Shown here: positions 6,844 through 15,181 of the stretch, piece after piece | Layout of the letters: each line of letters opens with the position of its first letter | How positions within the stretch are numbered: the first letter of the stretch is position 1 | NCBI GenBank assembly: GCA_004299145.1 | Contig: SCQD01000312.1 | Location: forward strand, 1-34,640 | Direction of reading: 5' to 3' | DNA: 34,640 nucleotides | DNA from: Methylococcaceae bacterium | GTDB lineage: Bacteria > Pseudomonadota > Gammaproteobacteria > Methylococcales > Methylococcaceae | Made by a program: the position numbers and the translations under genes | Notes under the pieces: model-generated | Told to the model about the DNA's origin: nothing | Seen by the model: the letters and a program-made list of their open reading frames with translations, nothing else | Databases searched by the model: none

Positions 6844-7830
6844 TCACACGGCTTTGGGCGGATGTTGCGTGAAAGTGAAAGGATCGGTGTAAATATCCTG
6901 CAAGGAAGCACCGGCAATGAAGGCTTTTTGCTTGGTGCCTTGCACCATTTCCGGGTGGCCGCACAAATAAAGGCGCCAGCCGCTGAGCCGGTTGACGGAT
7001 TTCAAGGCCATTTCGTGCGCCCGGCCCAGCTGGATTTTCGGCAGTTCATGGGGCCGCGACAGCGTGGGCGTGTAATTGAAATGCGGATGCTGATCAGCCA
7101 GCGCGCTCATTTCTTCGACGTAATAAATACCGTCCTGGTGAGAACTGCCATGGTAAAGATGGATGGGACCGCTGTGGCCTTGGCGCAGCGCATCGCGGGC
7201 GATGCCATACAACGGCGCCAAACCTGAACCCGTGCCGATCAGCAGCAAGGGCTGCTCGTGGCGGGTGGGTACGTAAAAGCACTGTCCCATGGCTTCACTG
7301 ATGGTCAGGTGGGCGTTGACTTTCAAGTGATCGCACAACCAGGTGCTGACCAGGCCGGAAGGGATGCGCCGGACGTGCAGTTCCAGGTAGTCGTCCAGCT
7401 CCGGCACGCTGGCCAGGGAATAACTGCGCGAAACGTTGTTGGGCGTGACGATGTTGATGAACTGGCCGGCGCGGTAACTGAAACCGTCCGGTTGAGCCAG
7501 GCGAATGCGCACGATTTCGGCGCTCAGGTGTTCGATTTCTATGACCTGGCTGGTATAAGTCTTGGCGACCGTGCGCAGCTTGGCGACTTCAAGGTCCGCC
7601 TGGGGGCGGCACATGCAGGCAAGAAATTGCTTGTCGTATTTTTGCGTGTCTTTCAGTCCTTTTTGCGATTCGGGAGGCAGCGCGCCTTCGCCTGCCTGCA
7701 TCAGGCAGCTCTGGCACGCCCCCGCCTTGCATCCGTATGAGACGGACACGCCGTGACGAAGCAGACAATCCAGGACGCTCTCGTCCCCTTCGGTAACATA
7801 ACTATCGCCTTCGTGGTGAATTTGCGGCAT
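6844..7830 (-). CDS. Ferredoxin-fused FAD/NAD(P)H reductase, probable electron donor to the adjacent globin
   Basis: The 328-residue flavoprotein has three parts. A plant-type [2Fe-2S] domain shows C34-X4-C39-X2-C42 and a final Cys in LACMC (72 or 74). A FAD-binding barrel carries RSYSLAS (135-141). A NAD(P)-binding domain carries GTGSGLAPL (199-207) and YLCGHPEMV (288-296). This matches reductases of the phenol-hydroxylase/BenC type, which pass electrons from NAD(P)H through FAD to the iron-sulfur cluster. The start is the ATG at 7830 with GAAAGAGAG upstream, 24 bases past the globin stop, so the two form an operon. Together they carry the same functional parts as a flavohemoglobin (globin plus FAD/NAD reductase) on two chains, with an added iron-sulfur domain. 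The partnership is inferred from context and the NsrR site. Confidence 0.88.
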   Translation of the reverse strand: MPQIHHEGDSYVTEGDESVLDCLLRHGVSVSYGCKAGACQSCLMQAGEGALPPESQKGLKDTQKYDKQFLACMCRPQADLEVAKLRTVAKTYTSQVIEIEHLSAEIVRIRLAQPDGFSYRAGQFINIVTPNNVSRSYSLASVPELDDYLELHVRRIPSGLVSTWLCDHLKVNAHLTISEAMGQCFYVPTRHEQPLLLIGTGSGLAPLYGIARDALRQGHSGPIHLYHGSSHQDGIYYVEEMSALADQHPHFNYTPTLSRPHELPKIQLGRAHEMALKSVNRLSGWRLYLCGHPEMVQGTKQKAFIAGASLQDIYTDPFTFTQHPPKAV

Positions 7831-7854
7831 GTGCGTCTCTCTTTCGATCAAATA

Positions 7855-8223
7855 TCAGCGACCCAGCACGGGGTTGCGGGTGGTTTCGGCGATTTTCATC
7901 ACTTCGACGATGAGATAGCCGGGAACTCTCAGCTCTTGCAAGGTTTTTTGCAAATGGTTCAACACGGCGGTGACGTGGCTGTCGTTCAAGCCGCGCGCCA
8001 CCAAAGGCGCGTGAGCGGTCGTCAAATCCTTGCCGGTATAATTATTGGGGCCACCGAACGCCATAGTCAAAAAAGCTTTTTGCTTGGCGGCCTGCTTCTC
8101 TATATCCACGCCTTCGAAGAAAGGCTGGAGAGAGGGATCGGCTATCACCTTGCCGTAAAAAATGCCGACCGCGGCGTCTACAGCGGCTTCACCGCCCAAT
8201 TGTTCGTATATGGATTGAGTCAT
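7855..8223 (-). CDS. glbN: Group I truncated hemoglobin
   Basis: The 122-residue heme protein fits the group I truncated 2-on-2 globin family (TrHbN) from end to end: IYEQLGGEAAVDAAV at the start, FY with Tyr23 as the B10 distal residue, DPSLQPFF, FLTMAFGGPNNYTGKDL and the proximal His F8 as H71 in TAHAPLV. Members bind O2 tightly, and mycobacterial HbN oxidises nitric oxide to nitrate. The ATG at 8223 has an AGGAG site; the longer frame adds an unrelated 11-residue leader. It is the first gene of a minus-strand operon with the reductase, and the NsrR operator lies 51-73 bases upstream. Repression by NsrR, relieved by nitric oxide, is therefore expected, which supports a nitric-oxide dioxygenase role. 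Confidence 0.93.
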   Translation of the reverse strand: MTQSIYEQLGGEAAVDAAVGIFYGKVIADPSLQPFFEGVDIEKQAAKQKAFLTMAFGGPNNYTGKDLTTAHAPLVARGLNDSHVTAVLNHLQKTLQELRVPGYLIVEVMKIAETTRNPVLGR

Positions 8224-8273
8224 CTTATGCTCCTGGTGGATTAAGGGATTGTTCAAAAGGGTACAGCCGATTT

Positions 8274-8296
8274 AAGATGCATGCAAAATACATCTT
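8274..8296. promoter_or_regulatory. NsrR operator between the globin operon and nsrR
   Basis: This 23-base site starts AAGATGCAT, ends ATACATCTT, and is an 11-1-11 inverted repeat. It agrees with the published NsrR consensus (AAGATGYATTT, N, AAATRCATCTT) at all but two positions (GC in place of TT before the centre). It lies 51 bases upstream of the globin ATG and 82 bases before the nsrR GTG, placed to control the globin-reductase operon and perhaps nsrR itself. Confidence 0.92.
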
Positions 8297-8378
8297 GAAG
8301 AAAGTCTACAAAGCCTGCTCCCGCCTTGTCAAATGACGGCACCCAAGGGGCTCAAAAATCAAACCAAGGTTCTACACC

Positions 8379-8834
8379 GTGCAATTGACCAAACACACCG
8401 ACTACGCGATACGCGTCCTGATTTATCTGGTCACCCAGGAGGAGGCCACCATCAGCCAGATGGCCGATTACTACCAGATTTCCCGCAACCATCTGGTAAA
8501 AGTGGTGAATTCACTCAGCCGCAAAGGCTTCGTGATCACCACGCGCGGCAAAAACGGCGGCGTCAAACTGGCGCGTCCGGCCGCACAAATCCGCGTAGGC
8601 GAAGTGGTGCGCTGCATGGAGCCGAATTTCAACATGGTGGAGTGCTTCAATTACAAACGCGCCCACTGCGCAGCCTTGCCCACCTGCGGGTTGAAAAGCG
8701 CTTTCAATCTGGCCGCCGACCAGTTTTTAGCGGTATTGGACGGTTACACGGTGGCCGATGCACTGTTGACGGATAAAACCAGCGGAGCAGCGCCAGCCGC
8801 TGTCGAGAGGGTTTTGCCGGAGCTGCATGCATGA
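8379..8834 (+). CDS. nsrR: NsrR-type Rrf2-family nitric-oxide-sensing repressor
   Basis: The 151-residue regulator begins MQLTKHTDYAIRVLIYL, the Rrf2 winged-helix signature, with the recognition helix near ISRNHLVKVVNSLSRKGFV (about 34-52) and the wing TTRGKNGGVKLA. Iron-sulfur ligands C89-X7-C97-X5-C103 have the spacing of NsrR rather than IscR; C79 is extra. NsrR holds an Fe-S cluster that NO destroys, releasing DNA. The start is GTG at 8379, chosen because the domain starts there exactly. An NsrR site is directly upstream and the regulated globin operon is divergent, so autoregulation is likely. The 3' end overlaps the HPP gene by ATGA, so they are co-translated. The C-terminal 20 residues beyond the cluster domain are not conserved. 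Confidence 0.92.
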   Translation: MQLTKHTDYAIRVLIYLVTQEEATISQMADYYQISRNHLVKVVNSLSRKGFVITTRGKNGGVKLARPAAQIRVGEVVRCMEPNFNMVECFNYKRAHCAALPTCGLKSAFNLAADQFLAVLDGYTVADALLTDKTSGAAPAAVERVLPELHA

Positions 8835-9352
8835 GCCGGCGCGGCAAACACGAACCCTTTCACTGGTTACTGGCGGGATTAAGCTGGCTGGGCAGCTTGC
8901 TGGGCTTGGGGGGTGTGGGGTATTTGGGGGAGTGGCTGGCGCTGCAAGGCTTCGACATGGCGTTCCTGATCGCTTCTTTCGGCGCCTCGGCCGTACTCCT
9001 GTACTGCGCCCCCAGCGTTCCTTATTCGCAGCCCCGCAACGTTTTGGGCGGACAAATTTTTTCCGCTTTTGTCGGAGTCACCGCCTACCAGGCGGCACTC
9101 CCTCTGCCGCTGTGGTCGACGGCGGTGCTGGCGGTCACGGCTTCCATCGCCGTGATGCAGCTCACGCGAACGCTGCACCCACCCGGCGGCGGCACTGCCT
9201 TGGCCGCCGTGCTGAGTGACGAGCATATCCACGCCATGGGCTACTGGTACGTCTTGTCGCCGGTGGCGTTGGGAACCCTGGTCATGCTGGCGGTTGCCCT
9301 GCTGGTCAATAATCTGCCGCGCAGCCGCCGTTATCCTTTGACCTGGTTCTAA
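8831..9352 (+). CDS. HPP-family integral membrane protein
   Basis: The 173-residue protein has about four hydrophobic segments and the family hallmark TLHPPGGGTALAAVL (about residues 115-129), plus SFGASAVLLYCAPSVPYSQPRNVLGGQ (about 49-75), which is conserved in HPP proteins. Plant and cyanobacterial relatives have been linked to nitrite transport. The ATGA overlap with nsrR and the nearby NO-detoxification operon make a nitrite-handling role reasonable, since NO chemistry produces or consumes nitrite and nitrate; that function is inference. It converges with the TauE-family gene, 2 bases separating the stop codons. Confidence 0.85.
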   Translation: MSRRGKHEPFHWLLAGLSWLGSLLGLGGVGYLGEWLALQGFDMAFLIASFGASAVLLYCAPSVPYSQPRNVLGGQIFSAFVGVTAYQAALPLPLWSTAVLAVTASIAVMQLTRTLHPPGGGTALAAVLSDEHIHAMGYWYVLSPVALGTLVMLAVALLVNNLPRSRRYPLTWF

Positions 9353-9354
9353 AC

Positions 9355-10137
9355 CTACAAGACGAATTTGACGCCGATCACCAGCAGCAAGGTAGCCAGA
9401 ATCGGCCGCAAGATATACTCGGGAATGCGCGCGCTGAGGTGGCTGCCCAGATAAATGCCCGGCAAGGAACCGCCCAGCAGGCTGAACAGTAATTCAAAAT
9501 CGACATTGCCCATCAGCCAGTGACCAAAGCCGGCCACTGCGGTCAGCGGAATGGCGTGCGCCAAATCGGTACCGACAATTTTTACCGTCGGCAAACGCGG
9601 ATAAAGAAAGAACAGCGCCACCGTACCCAAAGCCCCGGCGCCCACGGAAGATAAAGTCACCAACACGCCCAACACGATGCCGGTAACAATGGTCATGGGA
9701 TTGGTCCAGCGGGCAAAACGGCCTTTGGTATCGTGGCAATCCAGCTCCAGGCTGGCTTTGACCAAACGGTTGCGGAACATCAGCGCCACCGCGGTAAACA
9801 GCAAAGCCACTCCCAGCGTATGCGTAATCAGGGTGGCGATTTCTTTTTGCGAACCTATCTGGGACAGTATATAAAGCACGCCGATGGCCGAAGGAATGCT
9901 GCCCAGCCCCAGCAAACCCACGACTTTCCATTCCACCGAACGGTGATTGTAATGGTGCACCAGCACCCCGCCGCTTTTGGTGATGGCGGCGAACAGCAAA
10001 TCGGTGCCCACGGCGGTGGAAGGCGAAAAACCAAACAGAAACACCAACAAAGGCGTCATGAGCGATCCACCGCCGACGCCGGTCAGCCCCACGAGAAAAC
10101 CCACCGCCAAGCCGGAAACAATGTACTCAATTTGCAT
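9355..10137 (-). CDS. TauE/SafE-family permease (sulfite/organosulfonate exporter type)
   Basis: The 260-residue membrane protein has the two repeated TauE/SafE halves. The first opens IEYIVSGLAVGFLVGLTGVGGGSLMTPLLVFLFGFSPSTAVGTDLLFAAITK, with the GxGGG and AVGTD motifs. The second contains LGVLVTLSSVGAGALGTVALFFLYPRLPTVKIVGTDLAHAIPLTAVAGFGHWLMGN. About eight transmembrane segments are expected. The family is thought to move sulfite, sulfoacetate or related anions, but most members are uncharacterised and the substrate here is unknown. It stands alone on the minus strand. The ATG at 10137 starts the first hydrophobic segment directly. Function beyond the family name is uncertain. Confidence 0.88.
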   Translation of the reverse strand: MQIEYIVSGLAVGFLVGLTGVGGGSLMTPLLVFLFGFSPSTAVGTDLLFAAITKSGGVLVHHYNHRSVEWKVVGLLGLGSIPSAIGVLYILSQIGSQKEIATLITHTLGVALLFTAVALMFRNRLVKASLELDCHDTKGRFARWTNPMTIVTGIVLGVLVTLSSVGAGALGTVALFFLYPRLPTVKIVGTDLAHAIPLTAVAGFGHWLMGNVDFELLFSLLGGSLPGIYLGSHLSARIPEYILRPILATLLLVIGVKFVL

Positions 10138-10277
10138 AATGAATGCCCGGAAAAGCGTGCAAGGTTAACAGATTTGCCTGCCCTGACTTAATGCATAAAG
10201 AGTTCTATGGAAATCACCAAAAGCTATAAGACTATGCGCTAAACTAGCTTGCGCACAACTTTCTGACCCTGCCGACC

Positions 10278-10781
10278 ATGACCATTGCCTGCCCCAGCCC
10301 CGACAACGACTACCAGAGCGCCCACGCTTTGCTGATTTTGGAAACCTACCGCCGCTGGTTCAACGAAGACTTGATCGCGCCCTGCGCCACGGCGGCGGAA
10401 ACGGCGCGGCGATTGTTCGAAGCCGACTTTGCCGTGCTCTCCCACGATGACGCCCCAGACCCCAGGTTCAACTACGCCAACCGCGCCGGCCTGGCCTTGT
10501 TCGAAATGGACTGGGCGCAACTGCTCGCCACGCCGTCGCGCGCCTCGGCGGAACCCATCAAGCAGGAAGAGCGGGAGCAATTGCTGGCAAAAGTCAGCCG
10601 CCAGGGTTATATCGACAACTACCACGGCGTGCGCATCTCCCGCACCGGCAAACGCTTCAGCATCGCCAACGCGCGCGTATGGAATTTACTGGACCCCGCC
10701 GACCAGCGTTATCTCGGACAGGCGGCATTGCTGCGCGCTTGGCAATACCTGCCGGGTGACGGCGGACCGAATAACATATAA
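10278..10781 (+). CDS. MEKHLA-domain (PAS-like) protein
   Basis: The 167-residue soluble protein matches the MEKHLA domain, a PAS-related fold first noted in plant HD-ZIP III proteins and found as single-domain proteins in bacteria. Recognised stretches are LLILETYRRWFNEDL, FAVLSHDDAPDPRFNYANRAGLALFEMDW, YIDNYHGVRISRTGKRFSIANARVWNLLD and GQAALLRAWQYL. No enzymatic residues are apparent; bacterial members are of unknown function, presumably ligand- or partner-binding. It ends 36 bases before sucB on the same strand, so the two may be cotranscribed, though no functional link is evident. Confidence 0.8.
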   Translation: MTIACPSPDNDYQSAHALLILETYRRWFNEDLIAPCATAAETARRLFEADFAVLSHDDAPDPRFNYANRAGLALFEMDWAQLLATPSRASAEPIKQEEREQLLAKVSRQGYIDNYHGVRISRTGKRFSIANARVWNLLDPADQRYLGQAALLRAWQYLPGDGGPNNI

Positions 10782-10817
10782 TGGCAACCACGCCTTAAAT
10801 CCGGACGAGTCGAACCC

Positions 10818-12026
10818 ATGTCTGAGCCATCCTTTGAAGTCCTCGTACCCAACCTGCCGGAATCCGTCAGTGACGCCACCGTCGCCGCCTGGCACAAACA
10901 AGCCGGTGACGTGGTGAAAAAAAACGAAAACCTGCTGGATTTGGAAACAGACAAAGTCGTCCTGGAAGTCCCCGCGCCCGCCGACGGCGTGCTGGGCGAA
11001 ATCCGCGGCAAAGTGGGCCAGCGCGTAAAAAGCGGCGAAGTGCTGGCATTGATTCAGCCGGCTGCCGGCGTTACCGCCCCCATCCCCGCAACCGCCGGAC
11101 CATCCTGCGCCACGGCCACTACCAGCCCTGCGGTGCGCAAACTGTTGGCGGAGCACAACCTGGATGCCGCCAAGGTATCCGGCACCGGCAAAGAGGGGCG
11201 TGTGACCAAAGAAGACGTGCTGGGTTATCTGGAAAAAGAAACCGCCGAACTGACCGAAGCGCCGCCGCTGGAAGACAATTTCCCGGCAGAGCCTGTGTCC
11301 ACCGCCGCACATCCCGGCAACAACAACCGCACGGAACAGCGCGTGCCGATGACCCGTTTGCGCGCCCGCATCGCCGAACGGCTGATGGAAGCCCAGCGCA
11401 GCACCGCCACCTTGACCACCTTCAACGAAGTGGACCTGCGCCGCATCATGGATTTGCGCGCCCAATACAACACCCGCTTCGAAAAAGAGCACGGCATCAA
11501 GCTGGGCATCATGTCGTTTTTCGTCAAGGCGGCCGTCGAAGCGTTGAAACGCTTCCCCAGCGCCAACGCCTCCATCCAGGGCGACGACATCGTTTACCAC
11601 AATTACTACGACATCGGCATCGCGGTATCGACCGACCGGGGGTTGGTGGTACCCATCCTGCGCGATGCCGACCGCATGATTTTCGCCACCATCGAAAAAA
11701 ACATCTCCGATTACGCCAAAAAAGCGCGTGAAGGACGTTTGACCATGGACGACCTCAAAGGCGGCACGTTCACCATCACCAATGGCGGCATTTTCGGTTC
11801 ACTGCTATCCACGCCCATACTCAATCCGCCGCAAAGCACCATTTTGGGAATGCACGCCATCAAAGAGCGGCCCATCGCCGAAAACGGTGCCGTGGTCATC
11901 CGCCCCATGATGTATCTGGCCCTGTCATACGACCACCGCCTGGTGGATGGCCGTGAAGCCGTACAGTTTTTATTTACCATCAAAGAATTGCTGGAAGATC
12001 CTGCCCGGCTGTTGTTGCACCTGTGA
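10818..12026 (+). CDS. sucB: Dihydrolipoyllysine-residue succinyltransferase (E2 of 2-oxoglutarate dehydrogenase)
   Basis: The 402-residue protein is a full-length E2: a lipoyl domain (1-77) with the lipoylated Lys46 in ETDKVVLEV, a linker, a peripheral subunit-binding domain ([36 protein letters not shown], about 107-140), and the catalytic acyltransferase core ending [13 protein letters not shown] with His373 and Asp377. It transfers the succinyl group from the lipoyl arm to CoA in the TCA cycle. The core ([38 protein letters not shown]) fits succinyl rather than acetyl or branched-chain transferases. The gene stands apart from sucA and lpd: no E1 or E3 gene is beside it, unlike the usual sucAB-lpd operon. 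Confidence 0.95.
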   Translation: MSEPSFEVLVPNLPESVSDATVAAWHKQAGDVVKKNENLLDLETDKVVLEVPAPADGVLGEIRGKVGQRVKSGEVLALIQPAAGVTAPIPATAGPSCATATTSPAVRKLLAEHNLDAAKVSGTGKEGRVTKEDVLGYLEKETAELTEAPPLEDNFPAEPVSTAAHPGNNNRTEQRVPMTRLRARIAERLMEAQRSTATLTTFNEVDLRRIMDLRAQYNTRFEKEHGIKLGIMSFFVKAAVEALKRFPSANASIQGDDIVYHNYYDIGIAVSTDRGLVVPILRDADRMIFATIEKNISDYAKKAREGRLTMDDLKGGTFTITNGGIFGSLLSTPILNPPQSTILGMHAIKERPIAENGAVVIRPMMYLALSYDHRLVDGREAVQFLFTIKELLEDPARLLLHL

Positions 12027-12152
12027 AATGCTGGATGGCCGCGCATATCGAGGATGGACGAGCTGTTCCGGCTCCCGGCGGAACAACAAACGCTACGCCT
12101 GTGCGATCCCCCACAGCGCTTGCCGCGTAAGCGAAGGGTAAACGCCATCCAC

Positions 12153-12182
12153 CACCCGAAGCCTGCCGGTAAGCTTCGGGTG
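12153..12182. repeat. Hairpin downstream of sucB
   Basis: CACCCGAAGC (12153-12162) and GCTTCGGGTG (12173-12182) form a perfect 10-bp stem with a 10-base loop. There is no T-run on either side, so it is not a normal intrinsic terminator; it may stabilise the sucB mRNA end or be a small repeat unit. Confidence 0.6.
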
Positions 12183-12311
12183 AAATCCATTCAAATATCG
12201 CTTTGTCAACGCCTGGCGTAGCACTGCCCGCCACATAGCCCCCCTTCATATATACCGCTAAATTGACGCGCATTTTAAACAGCCATCGTCCGGCAAAGAG
12301 TCTGTCGCCGG

Positions 12312-12438
12312 GTAATCGTTCACGCCCCCCCACCTTTATCCCCCTCTCCCTGAGGGAAAGCCGCCGCGAAGCGGTATCACTAAGGCTTCTGGAGAGGGCC
12401 GGGGTGAGGGCATAAAAGCAGGGGGCGTGAACGATTAC
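12312..12438. repeat. Composite nested palindromic element (intergenic copy)
   Basis: Three inverted repeats are nested. The outer arms GTAATCGTTCACGCCCCC (12312-12329) and its exact complement (12421-12438) are perfect over 18 bp. The middle arms are CCCTCTCC (from 12342) and GGAGAGGG (12391-12398). The inner core at 12358-12388 begins AAGCC, contains CCGC-GAA-GCGG and ends GGCTT. The core is 30 of 31 identical to the copy inside the hybrid kinase gene at 21881-21911. The nesting suggests that the smaller unit inserted into the larger one. Confidence 0.8.
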
Positions 12439-12547
12439 GTCGCCGGCGCGACCCGCAAAAACCACCGCGCCCGGATTGGGAATTTTCTCCGGGACCAGCT
12501 AGGCTAAGCCAAGCAGGGCCAACCGTCATTGTGTACAGGAATGCAGC

Positions 12548-13630
12548 ATGAATACTCAAACAGACACTCTCGGCAATATCGTGATTGTGGATGACCAGCC
12601 CAATAACCTGCGCGTGCTGAGCGGCATATTGCAGCAGGCGGGATACAAAGTGCGCCCGGCGCTGGATGGGGAAATCGCTTTGAAATCGATCAAATCCACC
12701 CCGCCCGACCTGATCCTGCTGGATATCCGCATGCCGGGCGTCGACGGCTACGAGGTCTGCCGGCAACTCAAAAGCAACGAGCAAACCCGGGAAATCCCGG
12801 TGATTTTTATCAGCGCCTTGCAGGACATGGAAGATAAATTGGCGGCGTTTCAAGCGGGCGGCGTCGACTACGTGTCCAAGCCGTTTCAAATGGAAGAAGT
12901 ACTGGCCAGGGTACAGGCCCACTTGCGGCTTTACCGTCTGCAACGCGATTTGCAAGTCATCGTCGATGAACGCACGCAAGCATTGCGGGCAACGCTGGAA
13001 TCTTTGCGCGAAAGCCAGCAAAGGTATTCCAGCGTTTTGGAAGAGACCATCCAGGCCATTTCCATGACCATCGAGAAGCGCGATCCTTATACCGCCGGAC
13101 ACCAATGGCGGGTATCGCTCATGGCCGTGGAAATCGCGCGTGAAATGGACATTGCCCCCACGTGCATCGAAGGCTTGCGTTTGGGCGCCATGGTGCACGA
13201 CATCGGCAAAATTTATGTGCCGGTCGATATTCTCACCCGTCCGGGGCGCTTGTCCGACATCGAATTCGCGCTGATCAAAACCCACGCCCAAGTCGGTGCC
13301 GACATCATGCAGCCAGTCCATTTCCCCTGGCCGGTGGCGGACATGATTTTGCAGCACCACGAGCGCATGGACGGCAGCGGCTATCCCCTGGGATTGAAAG
13401 GAGACGACATTTTGCTGGAAGCACGCGTCATCGCCGTGGCGGACGTGCTGGAAGCCATGGCGTCGCACCGCCCTTACCGGCCCGCCTTGGGACTGGAGCA
13501 AGGCTTGGCGGAAATTCGCCGCGGCGCAGGCGCCGGCATATACGATGCCGAAGTGAGTGCCGCCTGCCTGCGTTTGTTTGACGAGAGGGGCTATACGCTG
13601 CCCAAAGTCGGCCTGAATCTGGACCGCTAG
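12548..13630 (+). CDS. Response regulator with HD-GYP c-di-GMP phosphodiesterase output
   Basis: The 360-residue cytoplasmic protein has a receiver domain (8-125; acidic D15/D16, phospho-acceptor D59, K111), a coiled linker (130-165) and an HD-GYP domain. The HD pair is H217-D218 in MVHDIGKI; HHERMDGSGYP (270-280) carries the HHE metal ligands and the GYP signature. HD-GYP enzymes hydrolyse cyclic di-GMP to pGpG or GMP, lowering its level and favouring motility over biofilm. All catalytic residues seen are intact, so activity is expected. It is the first gene of a signalling run on the same strand, 44 bases ahead of the next kinase, and is the only protein of the cluster with an enzymatic output; the neighbouring kinases probably control it. 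The ATG at 12548 has AGGA eight bases upstream. Confidence 0.95.
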   Translation: MNTQTDTLGNIVIVDDQPNNLRVLSGILQQAGYKVRPALDGEIALKSIKSTPPDLILLDIRMPGVDGYEVCRQLKSNEQTREIPVIFISALQDMEDKLAAFQAGGVDYVSKPFQMEEVLARVQAHLRLYRLQRDLQVIVDERTQALRATLESLRESQQRYSSVLEETIQAISMTIEKRDPYTAGHQWRVSLMAVEIAREMDIAPTCIEGLRLGAMVHDIGKIYVPVDILTRPGRLSDIEFALIKTHAQVGADIMQPVHFPWPVADMILQHHERMDGSGYPLGLKGDDILLEARVIAVADVLEAMASHRPYRPALGLEQGLAEIRRGAGAGIYDAEVSAACLRLFDERGYTLPKVGLNLDR

Positions 13631-13674
13631 ACGTTCCGGCCCCACGCCAATCCCGCAACGAGGAGTAGTCCACC

Positions 13675-15177
13675 ATGAACGACAGCGGCGACCTCGAATA
13701 CCTGAAAACCCTGTCCATCCTTTACGTCGAGGATGACGACGGCATACGCCGGCAAATGGCGCAATTCCTGGCCCGGCGTTGCGCGGCCGTTTATACCGCC
13801 GCCGACGGCAAGCAGGGCCTGGAGGCTTTCCAGCGGCACCAGCCGGACATCGTCGTCACCGACATTCTCATGCCGGTCATGGATGGGCTGACCATGGGCG
13901 CGGCCATGCGCGCCGCCAGCCCGAAAACGCCCATCGTGGTTACCACGGCATTCGAGGAACCGCGCTACTTCCAGCAAGCCATCGACATCGGCATCGACAA
14001 ATACGTCGCCAAGCCGGTGAACGTCGACGTACTGCAAACCGCCTTGCTGAAATGCGCCCGCTCCATTCACGCTGAAGCCGAACTGGAATCATACCGGCGC
14101 CATCTGGAAGAACTGGTGACCGTGCGCACCGCCGAACTGGAAAAAGCCAAGGATCAGGCTGAATCGGCCAACCGCGCCAAGAGCGTGTTCCTGGCCAATA
14201 TGTCGCACGAATTGCGCACTCCGCTGAACGCCATCCTGGGCTTTGCGCAACTCATGGAACACGACCCGGCCCTGGCCGAACCACGCCGCCGCGAGTTGCA
14301 GACCATCATCCACTCCGGCCGCCACCTGCTGTCGCTCATCAACGACGTGCTGGAAATCTCCCGCATCGAAGCCGGCCGCACCCAGCTGCAGCAGGCGGCA
14401 TTCAATTTCGGCGAATTGATGAGTGCGGTCGAAACCGCGCTGCGCCGGCGCGCGGCAGCCAAAAGCTTGCGCTTTGTCTGCCAGCATGCCGGCACGCTGC
14501 CGCACTGTGCGCACGGCGACGCGCCGCGCTTGCAGCAAGTGCTGATCAATCTGCTGGACAATGCCGTCAAATACACCGAACGCGGCGAAGTGGCCTTACG
14601 GCTGTGCGGCGGAGGCGGCACCGTGCGGTTTGAAGTCGCCGACACGGGCGCAGGCATCGCTGAAGACGAACAACAGCTTATCTTCCAGGCGTTCTACCAA
14701 ACCCCGGCAGGCATCGCCAAAGGCGAAGGCACGGGCCTGGGGCTGACCATCAGCCACGAACTCGTCCGCCTGATGGGCGGCGAACTGCGCGTGAACAGCA
14801 CGCCGGGCCAAGGCAGCGTGTTTACATTTACCGTGCCGCTGCCGGAAATTGCGGCCCCGCAGGAATGCAGCGGCGGACCAGCGCCGGCTGCGGAACCGGC
14901 GCGGGCCTGGGCAGCCGAAGGCGGCGTCGATGACAAGGAACGGCTGTGCCGCCTGCTGCAAAATCTGGATGCAAACGTGCGCGCCGAACTGGCGCAAGCG
15001 GTGGAACGGCTGGATACCGAGGCCACGCAAGCCATCGCCGAACGCCTGCGCCCCGAACATCCCGAATTGGCGGCAGCCATCGCCGCGCTGATGGACGCCT
15101 ACCGCTTCGACACCTTGGCGCAGCTGTGCGAAAGTGGTTGCGGCAGCCAGGACGCAAGTCCCGCCGCAGGGGAATAA
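13675..15177 (+). CDS. Receiver-histidine kinase hybrid (REC-HisKA-HATPase)
   Basis: The 500-residue soluble protein has an N-terminal receiver (12-128; acceptor D63, K113), a coiled coil (133-168), HisKA with the phospho-His H178 in [16 protein letters not shown], and a HATPase domain with N-box N296 (LLDNAVKY), DTGAGI (323-328) and GTGLGL (352-357). The last 80 residues are a helical tail ([27 protein letters not shown]). A related tail ends the kinase at 19006; it has no HxxKG Hpt motif. With a receiver upstream of its own kinase, the protein is likely a phosphorelay relay or a kinase whose activity is set by another kinase. There is no membrane segment or sensor domain, so its input must come from partners. 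A GAGGAG site precedes the ATG. Confidence 0.93.
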   Translation: MNDSGDLEYLKTLSILYVEDDDGIRRQMAQFLARRCAAVYTAADGKQGLEAFQRHQPDIVVTDILMPVMDGLTMGAAMRAASPKTPIVVTTAFEEPRYFQQAIDIGIDKYVAKPVNVDVLQTALLKCARSIHAEAELESYRRHLEELVTVRTAELEKAKDQAESANRAKSVFLANMSHELRTPLNAILGFAQLMEHDPALAEPRRRELQTIIHSGRHLLSLINDVLEISRIEAGRTQLQQAAFNFGELMSAVETALRRRAAAKSLRFVCQHAGTLPHCAHGDAPRLQQVLINLLDNAVKYTERGEVALRLCGGGGTVRFEVADTGAGIAEDEQQLIFQAFYQTPAGIAKGEGTGLGLTISHELVRLMGGELRVNSTPGQGSVFTFTVPLPEIAAPQECSGGPAPAAEPARAWAAEGGVDDKERLCRLLQNLDANVRAELAQAVERLDTEATQAIAERLRPEHPELAAAIAALMDAYRFDTLAQLCESGCGSQDASPAAGE

Positions 15178-15181
15178 AGCC

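Larger units (their letters stand above)
12027..12547. other. Repeat-rich intergenic region between sucB and the signalling cluster
   Basis: These 521 bases contain no credible gene. Minus-strand open frames crossing them read through inverted repeats and lack family resemblance. From left to right they hold a hairpin (12153-12182), a composite palindromic element (12312-12438) and the ribosome-binding site AGGA (12536-12539) of the next gene. The DNA looks like an accumulation site for small palindromic elements. Confidence 0.6.

Noticed and set aside
12153-12182. Intrinsic terminator of sucB
   Set aside because: The stem is strong but no T-run follows on either strand and it is 126 bases past the stop; kept only as a hairpin.
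11980-12465. Minus-strand 161-codon open frame through the sucB end and repeats
   Set aside because: It covers the composite palindrome and the sucB coding region, has no family similarity and no clear ribosome-binding site.
12380-13645. Minus-strand open frame (421 codons) opposite the REC-HD-GYP gene
   Set aside because: The opposite strand carries a complete protein with all catalytic motifs, while this frame has none and crosses the composite repeat.
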